Positions 1-6,039 of a DNA stretch of 10,721 bases are shown here, piece after piece. Numbering within the stretch: the stretch's first letter is position 1; the number at the start of each line of letters is the position of its first letter. The DNA comes from an uncultured Clostridium sp. (GTDB taxonomy: Bacteria > Bacillota > Clostridia > Clostridiales > Clostridiaceae). The stretch spans positions 1-10,721 of the forward strand of contig NZ_CAKVKB010000114.1 of NCBI RefSeq assembly GCF_934754915.1, given 5' to 3'. The notes beneath the pieces are model-generated. The model did not search any database and was not told the DNA's origin. It worked only from the letters and a program-made list of their open reading frames with translations. A program made the translations under genes and the position numbers.

Positions 1-15
1 ATATAGTGAGGTAAA

Positions 16-1200
16 ATGATGAATTTAGTTGATGTGGTAAATGTAGGACAAGGAGATTGTTTTATTGTAAGTCCTAAGGAATGCTACTATAATAATTTAA
101 AATTTATAATTGATTTAGGAAATGGAGTAGAAGATATAACAAAAGTTTTAGATAAATATAATTCGAATAAATACCATTTAATATTAACGCATAGCCATAG
201 TGATCATATTGGAGGATTTAAATATTTTATTGGAAGTTATTTTGAAAATATAGATAGAATAACATTGCCATTATATCAAAATGAGATAGTATTAATTGCT
301 AAATTCTTGCTTAATTTAAGAGGTATGGATGAAGCTGATAATATAAAAGAGATAATTACATATTTACAGCAGTTGGTATCTAATCAAAAAGTTTTGAAAA
401 AGGCTAATGATAAATTTAAAAAAATAATTGATTTTGCATATGATGGGAAATTACTATGTAATCATATAATGTTTTTTAACCCAATAAATATTAATGATGC
501 TTCTTATAATTATATTGACAGTAAGGATATGATTAGAATAAGTAATTGCTTTAATGAAAAATATAAAAAGATATTTGAGATTTATATGCAAAATGAAAAT
601 TCTGTATATAATGATATTCCTGAAATTGATGAATTGATTATTAAACCGAGTAGAGAAGAAGATGAATTGGAAATGAATATAAATTTTGATAAAAAAGGTT
701 TTGTAAAGGAATTTTTTATACATAATATAAATAACATAGAAAAATTTATAGATAATCCTAATAGATTAAATTTAAAAAGAATAATTGATCAATATGAGTT
801 AAACAGTAATCAAGCAAGTGTTGTTTGTAAGTTTAATTATGAAAAAAGCATATTATTTACAGGTGATGTAGATAAAATTATTTTGAAACAAATAATAAAC
901 AATCATTCTAAAGAAATAGAATGTGATTATTTAAAGGTACCGCATCATGGTAGCAAAAATAATTTAAATGCATCAATAGTAAAAAAAATAAACCCTGAAA
1001 AGGCTATAATTTCACATAATAATATGAGATTTGGAAGATCTAAAGATTCACATCCTAATAAGGAAGTATTAGATATTTTAAAAAAACAAAATGTAGAATT
1101 AATAGCAACTAATGACATTATCAAAGATGGTGGAGTTGTTTTATATAAGAAAAAAGTTAATGAAGGTGATGATTATGTAAGGGTTGTAGAATGTAGGTAG
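16..1200 (+). CDS. ComEC-like metallo-beta-lactamase-fold hydrolase
   Basis: This 394-residue protein is probably a soluble metal-dependent hydrolase. The N-terminus has the GQGD signature (residues 11-14) and IIDLG (31-35) typical of the ComEC/Rec2-like branch of the metallo-beta-lactamase fold. The metal-binding HSHSDH motif is at 59-64, FTGD at 281-284 supplies a further metal-ligand Asp, and VPHHGS at 308-313 and SHPN at 345-348 complete the ComEC-type set. No membrane segments or signal peptide are visible, so it is not full-length ComEC. A long Lys/Asn/Ile-rich insert (about 70-265) separates the first metal motif from the rest and may confer specificity. GTGAGG precedes two consecutive ATGs (16 and 19); either could be used. 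It is even more AT-rich than the operon downstream. The gene begins at the window edge, so an upstream partner may be missing. Family assignment is firm; the substrate is unknown. Confidence 0.88.
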   Translation: MMNLVDVVNVGQGDCFIVSPKECYYNNLKFIIDLGNGVEDITKVLDKYNSNKYHLILTHSHSDHIGGFKYFIGSYFENIDRITLPLYQNEIVLIAKFLLNLRGMDEADNIKEIITYLQQLVSNQKVLKKANDKFKKIIDFAYDGKLLCNHIMFFNPININDASYNYIDSKDMIRISNCFNEKYKKIFEIYMQNENSVYNDIPEIDELIIKPSREEDELEMNINFDKKGFVKEFFIHNINNIEKFIDNPNRLNLKRIIDQYELNSNQASVVCKFNYEKSILFTGDVDKIILKQIINNHSKEIECDYLKVPHHGSKNNLNASIVKKINPEKAIISHNNMRFGRSKDSHPNKEVLDILKKQNVELIATNDIIKDGGVVLYKKKVNEGDDYVRVVECR

Positions 1201-1258
1201 AGTATATTATTTAATTAGAGCACACTTCAAACAAACAATATAAAAAATAGAATAATTG

Positions 1259-1280
1259 TTTATATAGAGTTTATATAGAG
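1259..1280. repeat. Perfect tandem 11-bp duplication
   Basis: The 11-mer TTTATATAGAG occurs twice back to back (1259-1269 and 1270-1280), between the hydrolase gene and the recombinase remnant. It is seen directly. It may be replication slippage in AT-rich DNA or part of an old recombination site; nothing decides between these. Confidence 0.7.
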
Positions 1281-1289
1281 CATTTATAA

Positions 1290-1330
1290 ACATTTATTTG
1301 CATGGCTTAAGAAGCTAAATAAACAAATGT
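1290..1330. repeat. Imperfect 19-bp inverted repeat before recombinase remnant
   Basis: Arms at 1290-1308 and 1312-1330 flank a 3-base loop (AAG). The outer ACATTT/AAATGT and inner GCTT/AAGC parts pair perfectly, with three mismatches and two G-U pairs between. No T-run follows on the + strand, so it is a poor terminator. The open frame of the recombinase remnant starts within its right arm, so it may be a relic of an element end or a recombination site (inference). Confidence 0.5.
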
Positions 1331-1355
1331 AAAAATAAAACTTTCAATTATATAT

Positions 1356-1742
1356 TATATTTATATTTGGGATTTTAGCAGATTAGCAAGAAGTACTAAG
1401 GATTTATTGAATATTGTGGAGCAACTTGAAAATAAGAAGATACATTTAATAAGTATAAAAGAAAATTTAGATACAAGTACACCAACAGGAAAATTAATGC
1501 TTACAATGATCGGAGCTATTAATGAATTTGAAAGAGCAAATCTTTTAGAAAGACAAAGAGAAGGAATTGCAATAGCAAAAAGAGAAGGGAAATTTAGAGG
1601 GAGAAAACCTATAGATTATCCTGAAAATTGGAATGAAGTTTATGCTAGATGGAAAAATAGAGAAATAACAGCTAAAGAAGCTATGTATATATTAAAGCTA
1701 AAAAGAAATACATTTTATAAGTTGGTAAATAATTTCACATAA
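1356..1742 (+). pseudogene. Serine recombinase/resolvase remnant, N-terminus missing
   Basis: This is the C-terminal two thirds of a small serine recombinase of the resolvase/invertase family. Recognisable similarity begins at about 1356-1365 with IWDFSRLARST, then DLLNIVEQLE, DTSTPTGKLM and GAINEFERANLLERQREGI, followed by a short DNA-binding tail (KEAMYILKLKRNTFYKLV) that looks like the resolvase helix-turn-helix. The N-terminal strand and the YxRVS-type segment with the nucleophilic serine are absent. The frame is closed by a stop at 1320-1322, and the bases between that stop and 1356 do not encode family-like residues. A TTG at 1407 could start a 111-residue product, but this would lack the active site and has no clear ribosome binding site. 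It is therefore most likely a relic of a mobile element rather than an active enzyme. The product could at most bind DNA. Confidence 0.85.
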
Positions 1743-1893
1743 AAAGTGGATATGTTACTATTAAATTCGTTCCCATTTATATTCCCAGGTTGTAATATAA
1801 AAAGTAGCTCTTAAATGCAGGAATATCAGCGCTTAAACATATAATCCCACTATTCCCACTAAAAATATGCATATATATTATATGAATATTAGT

Positions 1894-1919
1894 TTATAGT
1901 CGGAAAATTAAAACTATAA
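1894..1919 (+). other. Weak stem-loop with short T-run
   Basis: TTATAGT (1894-1900) and ACTATAA (1913-1919) form a 7-bp stem around a 12-base loop, followed by TTTTT. It could be a feeble intrinsic terminator, but the stem is almost all A-T, so it may be chance. Confidence 0.25.
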
Positions 1920-1942
1920 TTTTTGAAGTTATTATGTTAGAA

Positions 1943-1969
1943 AAATATTAAAAATGATTTTTAATATTT
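1943..1969. repeat. Perfect 12-bp AT-only inverted repeat
   Basis: AAATATTAAAAA (1943-1954) and its exact reverse complement (1958-1969) flank a 3-base loop, TGA. The symmetry is perfect, but the arms contain only A and T, so in this composition it is weak evidence for function. It could be a bidirectional terminator core or a protein-binding dyad. Confidence 0.4.
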
Positions 1970-2129
1970 GAAATTAACAGCATATAAAATTTACTATATA
2001 CGAAATAATATTTGCTTTATAAAAAGTAAACATAAAGATTCATTCAGTTATACGTCTAGTTATATGTATAGCAGTAGCGATTGGAATAAATTCAAGTATA
2101 ATGGTGAAGATCATAAAATAAGAAAATAG
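1965..2129 (+). pseudogene. Coding-like remnant ending before a strong hairpin
   Basis: One frame is open from after the stop at 1962-1964 to a TAG at 2127-2129. Its last third reads like real protein, rich in Ser, Tyr and charged residues (SSSDWNKFKYNGEDHKIRK). The only in-frame ATG is near the end and lacks a ribosome binding site. A perfect 15-bp hairpin follows 18 bases after the stop, as for the 3' end of a transcribed gene. I do not recognise the family. It may be the tail of a decayed gene or a small gene with an unusual start; chance in AT-rich DNA is possible but less likely given the terminator placement. Confidence 0.3.
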
Positions 2130-2147
2130 ATGATTAGCTTTACTGAT

Positions 2148-2185
2148 AAAGGTCGTAATATAAAGAAAGCTATATTACGACCTTT
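2148..2185 (+). terminator. Perfect 15-bp stem-loop, probable terminator
   Basis: Arms AAAGGTCGTAATATA (2148-2162) and its exact reverse complement (2171-2185) enclose an 8-base loop. The stem ends in CCTTT on the + side and mirrors to AAAGG on the other, so it could end transcripts from either direction, although the T-run is short. It lies 18 bases after the stop of the remnant at 1965-2129. Confidence 0.65.
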
Positions 2186-2342
2186 ATTTAATTAAATAAT
2201 TCTAATATTAAGAGATAAATATTTAGATTGCGGAAAGCATGGAAAGTAGCTGCAGTTTATTCAAACTAAAAAGGAAAGAAAATTAGTACAAAATAAGTTT
2301 TTTAATTCATATAATTTTCATGTGATAAGATCTGATGATATT

Positions 2343-2361
2343 TTAACTTTATGTAAGTTAA
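2343..2361. promoter_or_regulatory. 19-bp dyad upstream of lysR, possible operator
   Basis: TTAACTT (2343-2349) and AAGTTAA (2355-2361) form a perfect 7-bp inverted repeat with a 5-base spacer. Its centre is about 80 bases before the predicted start of lysR transcription. LysR-type proteins commonly bind interrupted dyads upstream of their own promoters, so this is a candidate autoregulatory site. The assignment is inference. Confidence 0.35.
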
Positions 2362-2398
2362 GAAAATATAAAGGAAATAAATTTAAATATTAGACATA

Positions 2399-2427
2399 TT
2401 GCAACAAAAAAACAAAAAATATATAAT
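2399..2427 (+). promoter_or_regulatory. Sigma-A-type promoter of the LysR gene
   Basis: TTGCAA (2399-2404, four of six matches to the -35 consensus) is separated by exactly 17 bases from a perfect TATAAT (2422-2427). Transcription would start near 2434, giving a leader of about 28 bases before the ATG at 2462. This is the best-placed promoter for lysR. Confidence 0.6.
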
Positions 2428-2461
2428 AAAGTAAAAAATATACCAAAAAGGAATAGTTAAT

Positions 2462-3367
2462 ATGAATATTAAAGATTTTAAATACTTTTTAGAAATAGCT
2501 GAATATGAAAATATTTCTAAAGCATCAATACAACTTCATGTATCACAGCCTCCATTAAGCCGTCAATTAAAAAAGCTTGAGGAGGAACTTGGTGTAGATC
2601 TCTTTATTCGTGATAATGGAAGATTGAAATTAACGGATGCAGGATATTTTTTTAAGAAACGCGCACAAGAGATTATTTCTCTTATTGAGGAAACTAAAAA
2701 CCAAATTGATGAAAAATATAATGGAATTGCTGGAAAAATAAGAATTGGTACGATAGAAACATTTAGTGCTGAAAAATTACCAAAATGGATAGCTTCATTT
2801 CATAAATTATATCCAGATATTACTTATCAGATAGTTAATAATAATTCAGATGAAATTATACGCTTAGTCGATAATGGATTACTGGATATAGGAATAATTC
2901 GTGAGCCAGTAAATAGCCAATATTATGAAAAAATCAGGTTACAAGAGGATTCATGGATTGCATGTATTCCAAATACAAATGTATTATCACAAAAAAGCAA
3001 AAAAATTATAGATCTTTCCGAGCTTAAAGATGAATGGCTTATAGTACCCTCACGTGGTATGCATGAAAAGCAGATTAAAATATGGTTTGAAATGATTGGA
3101 ACAGAACCGAAAGTAATCTGTTGGTATTCATCTTTAGTAAATGGAGCATCTCTTGTAAAAAATGGTTTGGGAATTATGTTATGCCCTAAGTCTGCACAAT
3201 TTATATTAGATAATAGCTGCGTAGCAGTGAAAGAAATTATGAATCCAAATTTAACAACTAGTTCAGTGATTATTTGGAAAAATTTTAGTGATCTATCAGT
3301 AGCAGCTAGAAAATTCATAGAATTTATTAAGGCAAATGAGGTAAGTAAAGAATTACAAATACGTTAG
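2462..3367 (+). CDS. LysR-family transcriptional regulator
   Basis: At 301 residues this has the usual LysR-type length. Residues 1-62 form the winged helix-turn-helix, with the hallmark run KASIQLHVSQPPLSRQLKKL and then LGVDLFIRDNGRLKLTDAG. The region from about 90 to 295 is the substrate-binding-protein-like effector domain that senses a small co-inducer (IRIGTIET near the start, NGLGIMLCPKSA near the end). The start ATG has AAGGA 9 bases upstream. The gene is read in the same direction as the seven-gene operon that follows after 231 bases, whereas many LysR genes are divergent from their targets. It probably controls that operon in response to the imported compound or a breakdown product; this is inferred from position. 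The coding sequence is intact. Confidence 0.93.
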   Translation: MNIKDFKYFLEIAEYENISKASIQLHVSQPPLSRQLKKLEEELGVDLFIRDNGRLKLTDAGYFFKKRAQEIISLIEETKNQIDEKYNGIAGKIRIGTIETFSAEKLPKWIASFHKLYPDITYQIVNNNSDEIIRLVDNGLLDIGIIREPVNSQYYEKIRLQEDSWIACIPNTNVLSQKSKKIIDLSELKDEWLIVPSRGMHEKQIKIWFEMIGTEPKVICWYSSLVNGASLVKNGLGIMLCPKSAQFILDNSCVAVKEIMNPNLTTSSVIIWKNFSDLSVAARKFIEFIKANEVSKELQIR

Positions 3368-3431
3368 GTATGATTCTTTTCTAAGTATATCATAAAGGTA
3401 TAGAAAAAACTTTTAATTAAATTTTAGCAAT

Positions 3432-3460
3432 TTGACATTCGATTATGTTCGAGTTAGACT
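3432..3460 (+). promoter_or_regulatory. Candidate promoter of the catabolic/transport operon
   Basis: A perfect -35 box TTGACA (3432-3437) is followed after 17 bases by TAGACT (3455-3460), four of six matches to TATAAT. A weak -10 with a consensus -35 suits an activator-dependent promoter. The spacer holds TCGA-N6-TCGA (3439-3452), a symmetrical element. Transcription would start near 3467 and pass through a terminator-like hairpin before the first gene. Confidence 0.5.
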
Positions 3461-3480
3461 GAATTCAACAAAAAACATAA

Positions 3481-3498
3481 ATGCAATTTAAATCGCAT
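3481..3498. promoter_or_regulatory. 18-bp near-palindrome, possible operator
   Basis: ATGCAATTT joined to AAATCGCAT is an 18-base palindrome with no spacer and a single mismatched pair. It lies 20 bases after the candidate -10 box, just downstream of the predicted transcription start, where a bound repressor would block elongation. The symmetry is seen directly; the operator role is inference. Confidence 0.4.
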
Positions 3499-3539
3499 AA
3501 TCTAAATAAACATTATGAAAAAATAAATAGAATAATGGC

Positions 3540-3580
3540 AAAGGAGCCACTCATGTTATAAAAAGAGTAGCTTCTTTTTT
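3540..3580 (+). terminator. Terminator-like hairpin in the operon leader (possible attenuator)
   Basis: AAGGAGCCACTC (3541-3552) pairs with GAGTAGCTTCTT (3565-3576) across a 12-base loop, with one G-U pair and one C-A mismatch. A run of six T (3575-3580) follows, the classic intrinsic-terminator layout. It can end the lysR transcript, but only 18 bases remain before the operon's first ATG, too few for another promoter. Operon transcription must therefore pass it, which points to conditional antitermination or read-through. Confidence 0.7.
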
Positions 3581-3598
3581 GTTGTTGGAGGAAATAAC

Positions 3599-4888
3599 AT
3601 GAATAATATGAAAAAACAGATTGATAATCAGGTTAAATGGATAACTCAACTTACATACGATGATATACCAGAAGATGTAATTGTAAGAGCAAAATGGATT
3701 CTGCTGGATTCAATCGGCTGTATTTTAAATGGTTTAGGTGATAAAAAATTACCACCAGATACAAATGCAAAAATTTTAAAAAGTACAGCTGCTATGGTGT
3801 CTACTGAGCTATATGAGGGAAATAGATTTGCTGTAGGTCATCCGGCAAGTCACATTGTTCCTATTTTATTACAAGAAATGGAAAGCAAAGATATATCTTA
3901 TGGAGAAGCTCTAAAGCTTTTTGTGAGTGCATATGAGATTGCATCACGCTGGGGAAGTTCAATTAGATTTTCAAATGATATTTTAGGTCATGGAACAGTG
4001 ATGATTTCAGGTGCTGCAACTGTAGAGGGAATGTTATTTGAACTTTCAGAACAGGATTTTACGAATTATTTGATGACATGTGAATCGCTTCCAGAAGTTT
4101 CAACATGGCAGTCTGTTTTTGATGGAAGTGCTTTACATGACTATTATCCAGGTATTGCAGCTGTTAATGCAAAAAATGCTTTATATATGACTACAGAAAA
4201 TGTACAAAGCAGCGAGGAGCTCATACGCAGTATATATGACAAAGTGATAGGTGCTAAAGTTGTTGAAGAAAATTTAAGTAAGGATCTTGGAGATCAGTGG
4301 TATTTAGCAAAAAATTATTTTAAGGTACATACTGGATGTAGATTTATTCATCCATTTGCAGATGTAATAGAAAATCAGCTTAAGAAGGGACTAAAGAAAG
4401 ATGAAATAAAAGAAATATATATTTATACATATAAAAAAGCTGCTAGACTAACAAGTCAGATAGTTTCAACTGAATTAGCTGCAAAATTTTCAATTCCAGT
4501 TTCAATTGCAACTCTTATTATAAAAGGAAAGCTTTATCCTGAAGATGTTGCAGAGGGAATAAAAAATTCAGAAATAAAAGAACTTTCATCCCATATTTAT
4601 CTAATGGAAGATGATAAATATAATACGATGCTTCCGGATATTAGAGGGGGGCGTGTAGAAATAACAAAAAAGAATGGTGAAACTATAATTGAGGAAGTTT
4701 TTCATGCTAAAGGTGATTTTGACAATCCAGAAAAATTTTCTGAAGAAAAGCTTATAGCTAAATTTTATAAAGTTACAGAAAAAAGTCTTGAAAAATTCAA
4801 GCAGGAGAATTTGGTTAAAAATATATTGACAGGAAGTAAATCAGTTCCGGTCAAAGAAATATTTAAAAATTATTATGAAGCTATTTAA
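3599..4888 (+). CDS. MmgE/PrpD-family protein
   Basis: This 429-residue protein belongs to the MmgE/PrpD superfamily, which includes 2-methylcitrate dehydratase, cis-aconitate decarboxylase and iminodisuccinate epimerase. Visible landmarks are LLDSIGCILNG (35-45), VGHPASHIVPILL (79-91), HGTVMISGAATVEG (131-144), the conserved active-site-like segment YFKVHTGCRFIHPFADVI (240-257) and AAKFSIPVSIATLII (294-308). It is expected to be cytosolic and to dehydrate, decarboxylate or epimerise a small carboxylate. No citrate-cycle or methylcitrate partner is nearby, so a propionate role is unlikely. The iminodisuccinate epimerase precedent suits a nitrogen-containing substrate better (inference). The start is set by TTGGAGG 7 bases before the ATG. 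It is the first gene of the operon; the next begins 17 bases after its stop. Family assignment is firm; the exact reaction is unknown. Confidence 0.9.
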   Translation: MNNMKKQIDNQVKWITQLTYDDIPEDVIVRAKWILLDSIGCILNGLGDKKLPPDTNAKILKSTAAMVSTELYEGNRFAVGHPASHIVPILLQEMESKDISYGEALKLFVSAYEIASRWGSSIRFSNDILGHGTVMISGAATVEGMLFELSEQDFTNYLMTCESLPEVSTWQSVFDGSALHDYYPGIAAVNAKNALYMTTENVQSSEELIRSIYDKVIGAKVVEENLSKDLGDQWYLAKNYFKVHTGCRFIHPFADVIENQLKKGLKKDEIKEIYIYTYKKAARLTSQIVSTELAAKFSIPVSIATLIIKGKLYPEDVAEGIKNSEIKELSSHIYLMEDDKYNTMLPDIRGGRVEITKKNGETIIEEVFHAKGDFDNPEKFSEEKLIAKFYKVTEKSLEKFKQENLVKNILTGSKSVPVKEIFKNYYEAI

Positions 4889-4905
4889 TATAGGAGGTTT
4901 AATTT

Positions 4906-6021
4906 ATGAGTAAGACACAATTTTTGTATTTATCAGAGGAAGATTTATTACAAGTAGGCGTTCTAGATGCTTCAAAGTGTGTTGCTACATGTGAAGAAGT
5001 TTTTGGACTCTTATGCGATGGGGATTATCTTATGGGCGGATTGAGTCACAATGATCATGGTTTATCTATAGTCTTCCCAAAAGAGACATCATTCCGCAAT
5101 ATGCCAATTGCTGGTCCAGAAAGAAGATTTATTGCAATGCCTGCATATTTAGGCGGAGATTTTGCAATTTGCGGTGAAAAGTGGTATGGCTCAAATACTA
5201 AAAACCCTAAAGAGTGTGGTCTGCCACGATCAGTTTTAATGATAACACTAAATGATAAAGAAACATGTGAGCCCATTTGCTATATGTCTGGGAATCTAAT
5301 CAGTTCCATGAGAACAGGTTCAATTCCAGGTGTATTTCTGAAATATTTTGGAAGCAGCGATAGTAAAACAGTAGGTGTTATTGGGGTAGGTCCTGTACAA
5401 AAAGCAACAATTCTTGCTATATACGCAGTTATGCCTAACATAAAAAAGGTAATTTGTAAATCAGTACATATGGAACATACCAAAGAGTTTGCTAACTGGG
5501 TTACTGAAGAAACAGGGATAGATGCAGTAGCAATAGAATCAATGGAAGATTGTATATCACAAGGCGATATTGTAAGCATTGCAGCATCTCCAAAGGAACC
5601 TTTATTTATAAAAAATGAATGGATAAAAAAAGGAGCAAGTGTTCTTTTGACATCTCCAATTGAAGCAGATGATGATTTTTGGTTATCAAATCATTTATGT
5701 TTTGACAATACAAAAATGCATATGGCCTATTATGATGAAGCCTTACAAGCTGGCGGTATATTAAAGGCTAACAATGGTTGGGGAAAAATGTATAAATTAA
5801 TGGAAGAAGGCAGGCTTAAGGGGTTGGCTGATCAAATTAGTCTTGGTGATGTTGTCAGAGGAAAAAAAGATAGACGACAAAGTAATGATACAAAAGAAAT
5901 TTTTGTTACAAGTGGACAAGTTTTATTCGATCTTGCATGGGCATATAACCTATTTAAGATAGCAGAAAAAAAGAAAATTGGAACTAAATTAAAAATATGG
6001 GATGAACCATATTGGATGTAA
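4906..6021 (+). CDS. Ornithine cyclodeaminase/mu-crystallin-like NAD(P)-binding protein
   Basis: This 371-residue protein resembles the ornithine cyclodeaminase/mu-crystallin family, whose members include amino-acid cyclodeaminases, ketimine reductases and alanine dehydrogenases. MPAYLGG and ICGEKWYGSN (78-97) match the family's substrate-binding segment with its conserved Lys. SSMRTGSIPGVFLKYF (133-148) carries the characteristic Arg-Thr. TVGVIGVGPVQKA (155-167) is the Rossmann dinucleotide-binding loop, and SPIEADDDF (250-258) gives acidic residues near the usual catalytic Asp. It most resembles the subgroup labelled 'tyramine oxidase subunit B' in public annotation (my recollection, not checked); that name should not be taken as proof of tyramine oxidation. 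AGGAGG stands 8 bases before the ATG. Its place between a PrpD-like enzyme and a C-N hydrolase suggests oxidation, reduction or deamination of an amino or imino acid intermediate. Confidence 0.85.
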   Translation: MSKTQFLYLSEEDLLQVGVLDASKCVATCEEVFGLLCDGDYLMGGLSHNDHGLSIVFPKETSFRNMPIAGPERRFIAMPAYLGGDFAICGEKWYGSNTKNPKECGLPRSVLMITLNDKETCEPICYMSGNLISSMRTGSIPGVFLKYFGSSDSKTVGVIGVGPVQKATILAIYAVMPNIKKVICKSVHMEHTKEFANWVTEETGIDAVAIESMEDCISQGDIVSIAASPKEPLFIKNEWIKKGASVLLTSPIEADDDFWLSNHLCFDNTKMHMAYYDEALQAGGILKANNGWGKMYKLMEEGRLKGLADQISLGDVVRGKKDRRQSNDTKEIFVTSGQVLFDLAWAYNLFKIAEKKKIGTKLKIWDEPYWM

Positions 6022-6039
6022 AAGAGAGGGGAAATAACA

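Larger units (their letters stand above)
1743..2461. other. 719-base stretch without an intact gene
   Basis: No complete gene is convincing in this stretch. It holds a cluster of TTCCCA-type boxes with a 31-codon minus-strand frame (1769-1872), AT-only inverted repeats, two coding-like open stretches without good starts (1965-2129 and 2250-2393), a perfect hairpin (2148-2185) and the regulatory region of the LysR gene. Together with the recombinase remnant this suggests a degraded accessory or mobile segment (inference). Confidence 0.6.

Noticed and set aside
454..723. 89-codon minus-strand frame rich in Ile, Phe and Tyr
   Set aside because: The composition is what the complement of a Lys/Asn/Glu-rich gene gives; it lies inside the metallo-hydrolase gene.
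2923..3318. 131-codon open frame on the minus strand
   Set aside because: It is the antisense shadow of the LysR effector domain and has no supporting signals.
3461..3540. Known riboswitch in the operon leader, for example a guanidine class often near NitT-type transporters
   Set aside because: The leader before the terminator is only about 75 bases, AT-rich, and I see none of the conserved loops or paired hairpins of the classes I considered.
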